Assembly (NCBI RefSeq): GCF_963678635.1
Contig: NC_087068.1
Location: forward strand, 59,892,872-59,956,871
DNA from: Symsagittifera roscoffensis
Taxonomy: Eukaryota; Xenacoelomorpha; Acoela; Convolutidae
Direction: 5' to 3'
DNA length: 64,000 nucleotides
The translations under genes were made by a program, and so were the position numbers. Within the stretch, counting starts at the first letter, position 1. The number at the start of each line of letters is the position of its first letter. The notes below the pieces were generated by a model. The model saw only the letters and a list, made by a program, of their open reading frames with translations. It did no database searches and was not told where the DNA came from. This document shows positions 10,836 through 21,458 of this stretch, piece by piece.

Positions 10836-11700
10836 TTTTTTAAAAAACTTTTCCGCTTGAAATCAGATATTGCAATTAATCATCAGAATGGGTCGCACAA
10901 TATATCAAATTAAAGCCCTTTCAATCGTGATTGAATGACATAGAATGGTTCATAGTAAAATTTTCTCATTGTCGAGAAAAAGGCTCTTAATTGTTTGTCT
11001 TTTAGTCTAATTTCGAGTGAGTAAAGAGCTTCCTTGACAATAATTTTTTTAAATAAAAATATTTGATTTTCGTTTGTTTTGTTAGCCATTTTTCGAAGAC
11101 AAATGTAGTCGATTGTGCATATTTTGCTTATCGTTTTTTTTTATTCGGGTTTGTTTATTTGATTTTTTTTTGTTTCCCTTGCAAAATCAGCTACGACATA
11201 ATCTATGTCATGTTAAATCCCTTGCAGTCGTGATTTGAACATAAAAAAATTCTAAAAATTGAGAAAAACTGGTTCAAAATTTTTGATTTTAGTCAAAGTC
11301 GAGCGAGTAAAGCGAGCGAGAAGGCTTACAATAGCTTATTTTAATTGCAACAACTCTATTGTGTCTAAGTTTGCACCTATTTTGCATCCATGACTGAGAA
11401 TGATTATGATTGAAAATGATAGTTTAACCTCTACGACTACGTCACAAACTGACCAGAAGGGTCTGTGCTTTAGCTAGTTTTTTGTCCGACGTTGACTCGT
11501 AATTTAGATTTTTTAAAATTGAATTACTTATCTCATTCAAAATCATTTGTACACAAGCAAATTAGCGAGCATTGTGTTATATTACGAAAATATATTTTTT
11601 CCGACCGAAATAAAAGTGCTCATTTGGTTGGTCTTACAGCATTTATATCGTTTGCTCTATAGCTTTTTATCTTTGGGTCTCATTTTCTGCTGGCCAGTGT
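10836..11700. other. AT-rich intergenic stretch
   Basis: Follows the stop of the four-exon gene. AATAAA-like signals occur (for example near 11053), but none is clearly the poly(A) site. No exon or repeat family was recognised. Confidence 0.45.
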
Positions 11701-11714
11701 TGGACGATTTTTAA

Positions 11715-11785
11715 GCGACCATGGCGCAGGTGATAGAACATGTGACTTTTAATCGCGAGGTCGGTGGTTTGATTCCATCACAGCA
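11715..11785 (+). repeat. tRNA-Lys(UUU)-like pseudogene or SINE head
   Basis: The stretch lines up with a tRNA-Lys along its length. It has a D-arm GCGCAGGTGATAGAAC, an anticodon arm with loop CTTTTAA (anticodon TTT) and a T-arm GGTTTGATTCC. The acceptor ends (GCGACCA against ACAGCA) do not pair, so it is unlikely to be functional. It could be a processed tRNA copy or the head of a SINE. Confidence 0.6.
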
Positions 11786-12009
11786 ACCTTTTTGACCGTT
11801 TTCCAGCTATTTTTTGCCGTTTCCTCGCTGGTGTTTGCGAATTGCAGCTCGGATTCTGTGTATAGTCTTCCGTTCAATCATTCCACTGTGAAAATTTAGC
11901 ATTAAAAATTATTATTTTTTCGTTTTTCAACTATTTTGCCAGGAAAACTAGTGGTAGTGTTGTGTTCTAATTGCTCAGCAGCAACTGGCTACTCTTGTTT
12001 TTGTTGCAG

Positions 12010-12789
12010 CAATTGGAGGTGGTCGAGGAGTGGTTGGACTTTTGGCATGTCCAGATGAGATGCTAGTGAGTGAATCTGATTGCTTTTTGCTTCATTATTA
12101 CTTTAATTTTGTGCTCAGATACTTATAATAATTACTTGTAGCTTAATTATTGCTTAATTATTTGCTTCTAGTTATTTTGCTAATCTTTTCAATTCTTGTC
12201 TGTACAAAACAGTACCATACAAAACAGTCCAATACAGAACAGTCCGAAAAACAGTCCCAATTAATAATTGTTTTGACAAGCCGGCAGGCCGAGAATTGTC
12301 CTTTGTTCAAAAAGCATAATGAACAAAATAGTGACCGCCGCAGTCGCTCCAACGTGTTGCGAGCTTGCCAACAGAGGGTAAGGACTTAATACGAAATTTA
12401 AAACCGGTTATCGCCGCGAAGCAGCGACGCGCGCGCAGCGAGCCCACCGGCGACCTTAAACCGGACTGTTTTGTATTGGACTGTTTTTTTCCTCCATTAC
12501 ATGATTTTTGGGACTATTTTGTATTGGACTGTTTTGTATGGGACTGTTTTGTGTATGCACCGTTCAATTATGATTTGAAAGTTGTGAGACGTTCTGGAAT
12601 TACGCACATAAATTGAACAAGTTTGAAGGGATAAAATGTTTTCCTACCTTTTCAATTTTCTTGCAGTCCTGAGAGTTTACTGCTTTTTTTCCCTTGACGA
12701 TAAGCAAGGATATCGCAACCGGATACTAGACTTTTCAGTGGACGATCTTGTTCGCAGGATGACTAGAATCAGTGGTCATCTCCAATTTT
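12010..12789 (+). CDS. Possible last two exons of a host gene (weak)
   Basis: A possible exon at 12010-12069 lies between TTGTTGCAG and a GTGAGTGAAT donor region and reads IGGGRGVVGLLACPDEML. A second, from 12667 after TTTTCTTGCAG, reads in one frame LRVYCFFSLDDKQGYRNRIL and on to a TAG at 12787. The join keeps a frame only if the donor at 12070 is used, and a MITE lies in the presumed intron. The second exon has a diverged copy at about 27889-27990 with a broken frame, so it may be part of a repeat instead of a gene. The product is not recognised. Confidence 0.3.
12188..12569. mobile_element. MITE with terminal inverted repeats made of short tandem copies
   Basis: The left end (12200-12245) contains tandem ACAAAACAGTCCAAT-like units. 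The right end (12511-12559) is its inverted counterpart, about 90% matched over some 45 bp. A second inner pair lies at about 12246-12260 and 12461-12490. TTCAATT occurs just outside both ends (12188-12194 and 12563-12569) and may be the target duplication. The core (12395-12450) is unexpectedly GC-rich, with runs such as CGACGCGCGCGCAGCG. No transposase is encoded. A partial relative lies at 5290-5385. Confidence 0.65.
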
Positions 12790-12828
12790 AGTCATGTTAT
12801 GTACACAAGATAAGCTTGTCATATAGTA

Positions 12829-13215
12829 TGAACTCTTTTTTTTCCAACCTAAGTCGCAAATATTGTTGCGGCGCAAGTATTGTTGCGACAAGATGTGTTC
12901 ATTTTAAAAGTGTTCATTTTGATCAATAGCCAGCTATTAGGTACAGTCAATGCTAACGATATTAACACAGACTATTATATTACAAATAGAACTTAGTAGA
13001 AATAGGAGGGTTGGAACGTGGGTAGGGTCGGATGTTTTTAATGAACTTTCCGTTTACCAGTCAAAATGCGTCCGCTCTATAAATTGAGGCTTTTTAGTTG
13101 GTAATTTTTTTTCAAATTGACTGGTACGGCTAATGCGTCATAATTGGCGTGCGTCACTTAAAAAACTTGGTAGACTCATAGTTCTACTGATTCAGTTTTT
13201 CCCAGTAGCGTTATT
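12829..13215 (+). repeat. Dispersed repeat, copy 2 (CCAACCTAAGTCGCAAATA family)
   Basis: Second copy of the repeat at 5815-6180. It has a 30-nt local expansion after the 5' end (ATTGTTGCG repeated) and lacks the 60-nt box A-containing insert of copy 1. The hydrophobic frame at 13133-13390 begins inside it and is treated as chance. Confidence 0.7.
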
Positions 13216-14007
13216 GGTCATATTTCTGCTTCTGTATTCTTCATTTTTTGCTACTGTATCCGGGGCCAAAATTGCAAATATAGCTTTGCAATTAATTTTG
13301 ATTTTGTCGATTTTTTGTGGATTTAGTCATATTTTCCGTGAGCTTACTTGCAGAGTTTTTTCACAAAATGTTTTCTGTTATTGTTTTTAGTTTTCCTATT
13401 TAATTTTGAGATGCGTAAGTAAATTTCATAGATTTTTGGTTTTTATACTCACTACAATTTTTACGCACACTAAACTACTTTTCCAGATATTGCCAAAAGT
13501 TTTGAGAAATTAAATATATTGATCAAATTTTTGTAAAGAGTTTTCATTTTTTGTGGTATTTTCTTTGGTTGTTGGTTTTTAAATTTCACAATTTCGTTTT
13601 TATTCTTTCAAATTGACCTTCAATAATTAAGAAGCAATGAATGAAAGCACATGACAGCCCAAACGTTTCTGAATTGAGTATAGTTTTTCAAATTTCAAGA
13701 ATGTTATTTTGAAAGATTATTTTTATGACATTCGAATATCTCTAATGTATAATTAATTTCTTCTATATAATTTGCTAAAATTAGGTTGATTTTAGCCGAA
13801 GTTATAATTATATATATTTAATCATTTCTTCATATAGGAACGCAATAAATGAAGAGTTCTATTATAATTGGACCGAAATTTGTTGAACTGATTGCAAAAG
13901 GTCTTTAATGAACTTTTTATTTTTTTGTTAATAGCTCGTGTTGTATTTAATTCGAAGTTGTGGCGTTTTAGCAGTTATTTTTGTGAACAATGATTATTTT
14001 TAGAACA
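13216..14007. other. AT-rich stretch, no gene seen
   Basis: Very AT-rich with many stops in all frames. No repeat family was recognised between the dispersed repeat and the hAT-type MITE. Confidence 0.45.
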
Positions 14008-14015
14008 CTGGCACA

Positions 14016-14387
14016 CAGGCGCGGATCTAAGAATTTCTCGAGGGGGGATTTTCAAAAAAAATCGAAAATTTTGTCGAGTTTTTTTTAGGTCGAACAAATT
14101 GATTTTCTGAGCTCTCCCAAACGACTATAAAGACCCTAATTTGATCAAATTTTCTGTGCCGCAGGAAAGTTTTGGAAAAAGGCGTTTTTAGGCAATTTTT
14201 GGAAAAATTCGATCAAAAAAACGCGTTTATTCGGCGACCACTCTCCCCTCAAAATTAGTATAGATTGGCGCCATAGGCGTTTTTAGATAAATTTTAAGGT
14301 CAATCAGCCAAAAATGGATATCTCAAAATAGTACAAATGGGGACCCTATGGGTCGGCAGAGGGTCGAATCCCCTAAATCCGCTACTG
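14016..14387. mobile_element. hAT-type MITE, copy 1
   Basis: Begins CAGGCGCGGATCTAAG and ends AAATCCGCTACTG, which reads CAGTAGCGGATTT on the other strand. A CAG..GCGGAT inverted end is common in hAT non-autonomous elements. The flanking 8-mers CTGGCACA and CGGGCATG match at 5 of 8 positions, in keeping with an aged 8-bp target duplication. The body matches 21078-21458 and 23361-23688 (TTTGATCAAATTTTCTG.GCCGCA, then CCTCAAAATTAGTAT). No coding capacity. Confidence 0.75.
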
Positions 14388-14404
14388 CGGGCATGTAACT
14401 TATG

Positions 14405-14438
14405 TCGCAATAGGCGCGAAGCGCAGCTTCAGCTCTGT
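14405..14438 (+). repeat. Recurring hairpin terminus, copy at 14.4 kb
   Basis: TCGCAA, then GCGCGAAGC, GCAGCTTC and CTCTGT. It belongs to a set of near-identical sites at 15868, 16925, 18554 and 29156, plus a weak one at 11825. The conserved part is the small palindrome GCGAAGC..GCTTCGC followed by CTCTGT. Confidence 0.6.
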
Positions 14439-14540
14439 ATACTTTTTGCAATCTTGTTGCTTAATTTTATTGGCCGTGACTGATGCTACTAATTGAATGG
14501 GTATTTGGCTGCTGTTTTTCCTTCACTCCACTCAACTCAG

Positions 14541-14699
14541 ATTAGGATTTTGGAGAATGTGGACTGGCGTAGTGTGTTAAGAGTGTCAATGACATGTCAC
14601 AGATTACACAGAGTGTGTGCTGAGTGGAGTTCTGTTCTGTGGACCAGATACTCCTCTGATCAGCTGCAAATCAACACTTCTCTCGACTTCAGAACTAAG
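14541..14699 (+). CDS. F-box domain exon
   Basis: The exon follows a long pyrimidine-rich acceptor (TTTTTCCTTCACTCC...ACTCAG at 14540). It stays open from IRILENVDWRSVLRVSMTCH through LHRVCAEWSSVLW and beyond. The spacing of Ile/Leu, the V-S-x-x-C-x-R-L core and the closing LW fit the F-box, the about 45-residue domain that links substrate receptors to Skp1 in SCF ubiquitin ligases. The usual N-terminal LP is absent and would sit in the preceding exon. A weak donor (AAG|GTGCAC) at 14700 gives phase 0; otherwise the frame ends at TAA 14736. The next downstream coding exons, at 17058, also begin in phase 0, so the two may belong to one gene, but exons could be missing between them. Confidence 0.55.
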
Positions 14700-14769
14700 G
14701 TGCACTATGTAGAAATTAAACACAGGGTTCCCGGTTAACAACTAGATTAACCAAATCAGTTGAATCACA

Positions 14770-15865
14770 TATGATTATGCAGTCGGGCAGTGGCAAGCTC
14801 CCCTACATTAGGGTCCACTCACAATGTTTTTTTACAGAAAAAGTTATTGCCCTCGGAAATACTGAATTTTTGATTACTTTTAAGCTTTTTGAATATTCTT
14901 GAAAAGAACTCTGCCATATCTGAGATTTTTTGTTCAATTCAGTGAACGGGTTGTGGGATGCTCATTTGCTCATGTGACTACGCCCAATTTCTTCTGGCAC
15001 CTAAAGTTATGGCCCTTGGTTAGGTCACAGTTTTGATTTTGAGATTTTTGATTGTTTGACTTGTTTTAATTTGACATTTTTAATTTATATTTTTCACAAA
15101 AAATCTGTGATTCTCGAAAATGACAAATTTTTGGTTTGTTGACCGTTTTTTGCGCTTTTCTCGCTAACTGAGCTGCCAAATATGAAATCATAAGTTTCAC
15201 CGAAACAACATGATGTTGAAAGCCCACATTAATATCTGGCTATGCCCTGTTTCTTAAAGAAAAAAGTTTTGAAACTTTGACAGTTTTTTTGGTAATTTTT
15301 TTACTTTACGCGAAAACTAGCGTGCCAATTTTCAGGTTGTGTTCAATCGAAAAACCCGGTTTTGGGAATATTCTTTGCTTAAGTTGCCCGAACCAGCTTT
15401 TTACAGAAACAAATTATGGATTTGGGAAAGTCTTTTGACCGTGCTTTAGAACTTGTGATCGTGTTTTGGAAATTTTTGGAATTTTCTTAGAACTTATCCA
15501 ATCGAATCTGAGATGAAAAGTTCAATTGATTGAACCAGTTGCGATAATTGTTCCTGCAGAAGATTCGACTACCTAATTTTTTGTAAGAGAAATGTTATCT
15601 CCTTGGGAAAATTGACTTCTCTTAAAATTTTTACTTTTCTCACCTATTTTAATAGAGAAACAAATAAGGTTTTGTGCAAAATCCAATTTTCTAAATCAAA
15701 TTTTTGTGCTGCATCAGTCTAGCAAATTCATTCAATATCAAACACGTTCCTCTAGATGTAACTGGGCCCTAGGTTTTTTTAATCGAGACATACGAAAATT
15801 TTGCTTCACATAGTTTTTGAAAAATTATAAGTTTTTCGACTCATGTTTTTCTTATGTTTGTGTTG
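14770..15865. repeat. Degenerate tandem array, unit about 160 bp (block 3)
   Basis: Recurring blocks are AGTTATGGCCCT.GG, then GACCGTTTTTTG, TTTTCTCG.AAACTA, CTGCCAAAT.TGA and GGTTGTGGGA, each about 160 bp apart. The part 15121-15260 closely matches 25489-25625 in block 5, including ACATGATGTTGAAAGC and TGGCTATGCCCTGTTT. The block ends at the hairpin terminus at 15868. Confidence 0.7.
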
Positions 15866-15867
15866 TA

Positions 15868-15902
15868 TCGCAAGTAATGCGAAGCTCTGCTTCGCCTCTT
15901 TG
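15868..15902 (+). repeat. Recurring hairpin terminus, copy at 15.9 kb
   Basis: TCGCAAGTAATGCGAAGCTC is followed by TGCTTCGCCTCTTTGT. The perfect GCGAAGC/GCTTCGC inverted pair has a 2-3 nt loop and closes array block 3. Confidence 0.65.
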
Positions 15903-16049
15903 TTTAAATTTCGAATTTTTTTGTTTGGCTTGTTTGCCTGGAATTCCTGTTTGATAAAAACTAGTATTTTGAAAATGTATGGCATTGGTTTTTTTTCTAT
16001 TTTCTGGGATTTTGGCTTCAGTGGTCAGATCGAAAGCTCACATTACTTT

Positions 16050-16920
16050 TTTTACACATAAAATTATGCCCTCGGAATAGTGAATTTGTTGTTTTCTGAC
16101 TATTGTGTGAATCTTTTCGAATTTTTTCGATAACTAACTTCTCAAATCTGATTTTCTGGGTTCAATGGAGATAACGAGTAGTGGGAAGCTCTCCTACATT
16201 CGCGGCCACCCTCAATTTTTCTTACACGAAAAGATATCATCCTCAGAATATTTTTTTTTACTTTTTGACCGTTTTTTTTTTAAATTTTGAATTTTCTCGA
16301 AAACTACCCTTGCATGTTTTAGAATTTAGGTTCAATCCAAAAAACGGGTTGTGGGACATTCTTTGCAAATGCGACTACGCCCAAATTCTTTGACATAAAA
16401 CATTATGGCCCTCAGAAAAGTCAAAATTTTCGTTTTTTTTTGCCGTTTTCTGAATGTTTGTTTCTCGAGAACTACCCTGCCAAACCCGGGTGTTTGGGTT
16501 CAATCGGAATTAGATTTGGGACAACTTTTTGTTGACCGTTTTCTGGACTTCTCGCGATAACTACTCTGCCAAATCTGATACCATCGGCTTAATTGACTCA
16601 ACAGGTTGTTGGAAGCTTAATTTTTCAATTTGCTTCGCCCATTTTTTTCTTGGCTACTCCTTTTTTTTGTAAAAGAAATGATATGTCTTGGTAAAGTTCC
16701 AAAATCTCAAAAATTTTCACTCTTCTCATTTATTTATAGTAACAAATCTAATTATTGAAATTTTGAAATTACGCTTTTCGTGCCGTGTCAATGTAACAAA
16801 TTCAAAAATATCAAACAGTTTCTCCAGCTTTAGCTGGGTCCTAGCTGTCTTCATTTTGGTTCACTTAGTGTTTTTCAACAATTTTCTTTTTTTTTTCGAC
16901 TCATTTTTTTAAATATTAAG
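16050..16920. repeat. Degenerate tandem array, unit about 160 bp (block 4)
   Basis: Same family as block 3. GTGGGAAGCTC at 16189, GTGGGACATTC at 16350 and GGGACAAC at 16513 set the period. Open frames here (16181-16393, 16688-16912) are repeat by-products. Confidence 0.7.
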
Positions 16921-16924
16921 ATGT

Positions 16925-16959
16925 ATCGCAAGTTGTGCAAAGCTCCGCTTCGCCTCTGT
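16925..16959 (+). repeat. Recurring hairpin terminus, copy at 16.9 kb
   Basis: TCGCAAGTTGTGCAAAGCTC is followed by CGCTTCGCCTCTGT. One arm carries a G-to-A change (GCAAAGC). It closes array block 4 just as 15868 closes block 3. Confidence 0.65.
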
Positions 16960-17057
16960 AATTTGACACATGTTTTCAACAATAGTTAAGGATGACTGAA
17001 TTGGAAAAAAAATTATTGTGAAAACATTTTTTCTAGTTCAAACTGTTTTTTTTCTAG

Positions 17058-17335
17058 GGGATAAAGCAATTTGTCGCTAACAAGGGAATCACGCGTGACA
17101 GTATGAACAAATGATAGAAGAAAATATAAGCAAATGTCTAAATTTGATGTTTTTTAGCTAAGCTGGGCAGCCATCAACCAATTCGAGTGAGAACAGGAAT
17201 AGTGCACTCCACATTTTCATCATTTAAACATAAAAAAGAATCAAACGACTGGAAGATGATTGCATGCAGTAGGTTGGAGGAGCCCCGAGTGCTGTTGTTA
17301 TTCATGGAGTCAAAGAACCAATCGAGAAACTATAA
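17058..17335 (+). CDS. 3' end of a host gene, three short exons, product not recognised
   Basis: Exons 17058-17100, 17158-17186 and 17273-17335 have acceptors TTTTTTTCTAG, GTTTTTTAG and GCATGCAGTAG and donors GTATGA and GTGAGA. They join in one frame. The first reads GIKQFVANKGITRD, the second adds KLGSHQPIR, and the last reads VGGAPSAVVIHGVKEPIEKL before TAA at 17333. Introns are only 57 and 86 nt. The frame agreement across both junctions supports a real gene. The family is not recognised. It may be the C-terminus of the F-box gene begun at 14541, with the satellite arrays sitting in the intron. Confidence 0.5.
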
Positions 17336-18000
17336 AACACATCCTTAGTACATTTACTAATGTTAAACTTGATTTCGCCGTAAAATGATTCCGACCAGTC
17401 TGGCCTGAGAATACTGTTTATGGACAGTAGATGCAATGATGGCCTCCTAGACAATACATTTGTCTATGTGATTTGTAAATATTTCAATGCTCTACAGCTG
17501 TACCTGCCCGAAAACATTTCTTTGATTATTATGGTTTTTTTTAGTAACTTTGGCCAAGGGTTTTTTTAATTTAAAAAACTGTCGGCTGTCGTTGTTTTTC
17601 CCTCATTCATTTTGTCACTTATTAGTTTATTTCACTTTTTCGCTGTTTTATTCATTGTTCACGATCAACCTAAATTGAAATGATTGCGTCTCTTGTTTAT
17701 TATTGACCTTCAATTGTCTGCACCGCGAAAATCTAGCAGCTTTTTTGTTCTTTGCGACCAAAATTTAAAATTCAAAAACAGCAAGTTCGTTTTAATTACT
17801 TGCCCTTGAAATTCTCTTAGCTGATCAACTAATAATTTTTGCACTGAAAGTCGTAATTGTATTTTTACTCCCCAGAGATACCTAATTTTTTTTCCAAATT
17901 TTTCTTAGTTTTGAAATTTCCAGCTATCCCACCGCAAACCATCTGTTTTCATGAGTTTTCATTGACGTTCACGACATTTTTACACTTGCGAAGCATAGTG
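17336..18000. other. AT-rich stretch, no gene seen
   Basis: No exon recognised. A hairpin-like fragment ACTTGCGAAGC lies at 17993-18000, next to the dispersed repeat that follows. Confidence 0.4.
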
Positions 18001-18590
18001 AATTTGTACGAACTTTCTTTTTTTGCAACCTAAGTCGCAAATAAAAGTGCTACTTTTGTTGGCACTTTTGAATCGGTAGGCTGCGGTAGCAGTATAATAT
18101 CATATGTGCTTTGGCATTTGATTAGTAAAAATTTAACAGAGCTGATAAATTTTTAATTCATGAAATGAACCGAAAAAAGTTATTTGTTTCAAACAGTAGT
18201 ACAATGATAAAAAGATCGATATCAGAATTTTTCCAACTCAATTTATCTCGCAATTTTTTTTAAATGCATAATTTATACATAATTTGGCTTTATGCTTTCC
18301 AATATATCACATGCAAAATTGTGTCTTTTTGTATTTGCTGCTACCTTTGCTGCATCGAATTGGCAGTTTATTAGCATATATAGCTTCTTTATTGATGGAT
18401 AGTTTTTGGAATTTTAAGCATCCGTCGCTGAGTGGTTAGTGCCTGAGACTCAAGTTTGCTAGGTCGCAGATTCGAATCCGACATGTAGCCGAGGTTTCGC
18501 TAATTCGAGTCTCTTTTTCTTATTTCACTTGACAGCTGCTTTTTGGTCGTGTTATCGCAAGTGTTTGCGAAGCGCAGCTCTGCCTCTGTG
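18001..18590 (+). repeat. Dispersed repeat start plus tRNA-like and hairpin end
   Basis: Begins with CAACCTAAGTCGCAAATA (18022), the left boundary of the family at 5815 and 12829. It ends with the hairpin terminus at 18554-18589 (TCGCAAGTGTTTGCGAAGCG then CTCTGCCTCTGT). Between them (18411-18490, + strand) is a tRNA-Leu(CAA)-like stretch: GCTGAGTGGTTAGTGCC, GACTCAAGTTT and GATTCGAATCC. The layout suggests one composite non-autonomous element of about 580 bp. The alternative is three unrelated insertions. Confidence 0.45.
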
Positions 18591-19540
18591 TAAGTTATGG
18601 TAGGGCATAGAAAATTCAGTTCTGACCTTTCGACATGGAAGTTTTACGAGAATCCGAATGTGTTTCGACATTTAAATTTTACAAGACGTAAAATTCTAGC
18701 CTGTCCGTGATTAGTCAGTTTTGTATTATTTCTTCACGATACAGCAAGTTTATTTTGAGCGATGTTCTTTTTGCGACCCAGGGCTGTTTTTGTCACTGGA
18801 AGTTAAATGTGATATTACTATTTAAGCCGAAATCGGTCATTCTGTGGTTGATTTGAGGTCAAGTGCGTTCTCTTCGTTACGCACGCTATCCTCGCCATGA
18901 CGGAATCGAGTACATGATCTGCGAACGCCTTATTTTTATGCTAAAATATCTATAGTAGTTGCAATCAGATAGTAATCGCAATCAGTAAAAACTAGTTACT
19001 CAGACAAATGAATAAGTTCAACTGCCTTCCAAAAAACATTTGAAAAAAACAAATCCTTTTTTCATTTAAGATCAGTTCCATTCTTTTGTTTAAAGGAGGG
19101 CAAACTCCGCTATCGAATAGCAGAAGGGTATCTATCTGCGTAGTTTCGAAAGTGGAGCTGAGTTTTACGTTTTTCCAGCGGAATAAAAAATTTACATTTT
19201 GATCCAGTTTTCTCAAATTATGATAATTATATCAAACAAGTGGCATTCACAAATTTTCATAGAAATTTAAAGAGCTTTAACTTTAAGCCTATATATATAT
19301 ATAACTTTAAGAAAAATATCAGTGTTGAATGGTTTTGTCAGCACAAAGGAAGAAAGTGTGTTTTTTACGCCATCTGCAGCGTGAGAATTATTGTCGTTTT
19401 AGCGAAAGTTTTCTTAGGAATTAGTGTCGATCAAGCCAAGGAATTTCAACTGTATAATTCTAACTGCTGGAAATGTTTGACAAATTTTTATAGTTTGAAA
19501 TAAAATTGCAAAAAATACTCAGTTGTTACTGTTGTTGTTA
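18591..19540. other. AT-rich stretch, no gene seen
   Basis: Short open frames at 18992-19216 (-) and 19240-19503 (+) show no known motif, and their composition matches the background. Confidence 0.4.
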
Positions 19541-19545
19541 TCTAT

Positions 19546-20245
19546 TTTGTGATTAACTGTATTGAACGCTGTTGTTGTTACAAAAGCGTTACAGTTCATC
19601 TCAAGATAGTTCTGGAAAAATTCGACTTATACGGTTTACGAGGTCTTTCGAGGTCATACCTTGAAAATCGTAAACTGTACGTTATTTATAAAAATTCATT
19701 ATCAGACACTAAAACAATCTACTTTGGTGTACCACAAGGTCCAGTCCTGGGTCCTTTGTTGTTTTTATTATATATAATTGATTTGCCGAAGGTCTGTAGG
19801 CTTAATAAAGTTCTACTGTTTGTTAATGATTGCGCATTGTAAACTACAACTAAAACAGGACATCAGCAGCAGGTGAAATCTGATACAAGCAAGGTTGAAA
19901 AATTGTTTTTGGAGAACAAGCTTACCTTAAACAAAGATTAAACAGCCACCTTAGATTTTAACAGGAAAAAATTCTCTAATAATAGATGCCATAAGTACTC
20001 AGGTTTTGTAATTGATGAAAAATTAAATTTGAAAACCACATCGATAAAACTTTGAAAAGGACAGCCAAATCTTGCTCGATGATCTATCAACTCAGATATT
20101 ATTTTCACACATCTACCTGCTCAAGATAAATAAGACGTATATTCAACCAATATATCAATATGGTGTACTGATCTATGGCACAGCTAATAAGATAGACTTT
20201 AAAAAATTAGAAAGCAAGCAATGATTCGTGTGGAGGAACTGTTTT
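19546..20245 (+). pseudogene. Non-LTR (LINE) reverse transcriptase relic
   Basis: The longest open part (19549-19842) holds the LINE RT signature: LYGLRGLSRSYLENRKLYV, then FGVPQGPVLGPLLFLLYI and a decayed FVNDCAL in place of the catalytic F/Y-A-D-D box. Downstream, after stops and frame changes, pieces typical of the CR1/Jockey thumb region follow: LENKLTLNK near 19915 and IDEKLNLKT near 20015. The endonuclease and ORF1 are absent, as in a 5'-truncated copy. The second catalytic Asp of the YADD box is kept, while the first position reads Asn. Confidence 0.75.
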
Positions 20246-21060
20246 TAAATTAAGCAGTGAGAATGACTGATTTATATCCGGGACAAACAAATACTCTCTT
20301 TTTGATTCGACGTTAAATGTATATGAGCTTTTGAAACTCATGGTTATAATTATAAGACGATCTTGTGGAAAAAAAAACTCCATAAATACATAAGTGAACA
20401 GGAAGTTACAGGTACTACCAAAAAAGGCAATACAGGAAAAACACTTCGCGGCTGAAGTACGCTTACTACAAGAGTAAAAAAGAAAATTGGAAATAGGATT
20501 TGTTTTTTGTATAATAAGTTCTTATAGTTGGATAAAATTATTCTTCTTGAAGCGTCATTAACTACCAATGAATCATTGAATTTGTTTTTTTTCGTAACTT
20601 AAGAGACATACATATTTCTGACAACGAGTTTATAATAAGTATATTATGGTAAGTTTCATTCTCTTTGCTATAGTTTTTTTTACAACACCAAAACAAACTG
20701 AATTTGTTCTCTTTTAGCTTTTTTGTAATATTTGAAGAAATTTTTCGGTCTTTTTGTCTATATGATCTTAGTTTAAAAAAGTAGACGAATAAATTTTGCT
20801 CATAGAGATGCCACCCGACAGGTTGATGCCTTTTTGGTATTCTCCCAAAGCTAACTTTTTTGTAAACGTACGTTTTCATACAATGTAGGTTTATAAGTTT
20901 TGTCTTGAAAAAAAAATTTGTTTTGATTTTTACTGTTGTTTTTATTGTTGTTTGTATTACAAATTACCGTTGTTTTTGCTCAGGTTTAGGAAGTGTCCTA
21001 CAACGAGTAAAAACACAGCTGAATAATTATTGCTTTTAAGCATTTCAAAAACGGCTGATG
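20246..21060. other. AT-rich stretch, no gene seen
   Basis: Probably the decayed 3' part of the LINE and its flank. Frames on the minus strand (20350-20879) carry no recognisable motif. Confidence 0.4.
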
Positions 21061-21077
21061 CATCGAAGTAAGGCCAT

Positions 21078-21458
21078 CAGGCGCGGATCTAGGAATTTTT
21101 CGAGGCGAGGGGGCGGATTTTCAAAATTTTTTTTAAAATTCGGTCTGTTTTTTGCAGCTCTCCCAAACCACTATATAGACCTTAATTCGATCAAATTTTC
21201 TCCGCCGCAAGCAAAGTTTCAGAAAAAAGGCCAAAAAAAGCGTTTTTAGGCACTCTTTAGAAAATTTCGACCTTAAAATCGCGTTTTTCGGCGGCCGCTC
21301 TCCCCTCAAATTTAGTATAGATTGCGCCGAAGGGGCCTTTAAAAAATTTTAAGGTCAGTCAGACAATAATGGATCTCTCAAAATAATACAAAGGGGTACA
21401 CTTTTGGGTCGACAGGGGGTCGAATCCACTAACACCCCCCCCCCTAAATGTGCTACTG
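21078..21458. mobile_element. hAT-type MITE, copy 2, with 8-bp target duplication
   Basis: Begins CAGGCGCGGATCTAGG and ends GTGCTACTG. The flanking 8-mers AAGGCCAT (21070-21077) and AAGGTCAT (21459-21466) match at 7 of 8 positions, a clear target duplication of the hAT size. There is a C-run at 21434-21444. It has the same body as copies 1 and 3 and no coding capacity. Confidence 0.85.

Noticed and set aside
11715-11785. Functional tRNA-Lys gene
   Set aside because: Anticodon loop and T-arm are good but the acceptor stem does not pair.
13133-13390. Hydrophobic 85-aa frame that looks like a membrane protein
   Set aside because: It begins inside a dispersed repeat, and T-rich DNA gives Phe/Leu/Ile-rich frames by chance. 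No splice or start context.
19240-19503. Coding frame upstream of the LINE relic as ORF1
   Set aside because: No RRM, zinc knuckle or coiled coil, and composition matches the background.
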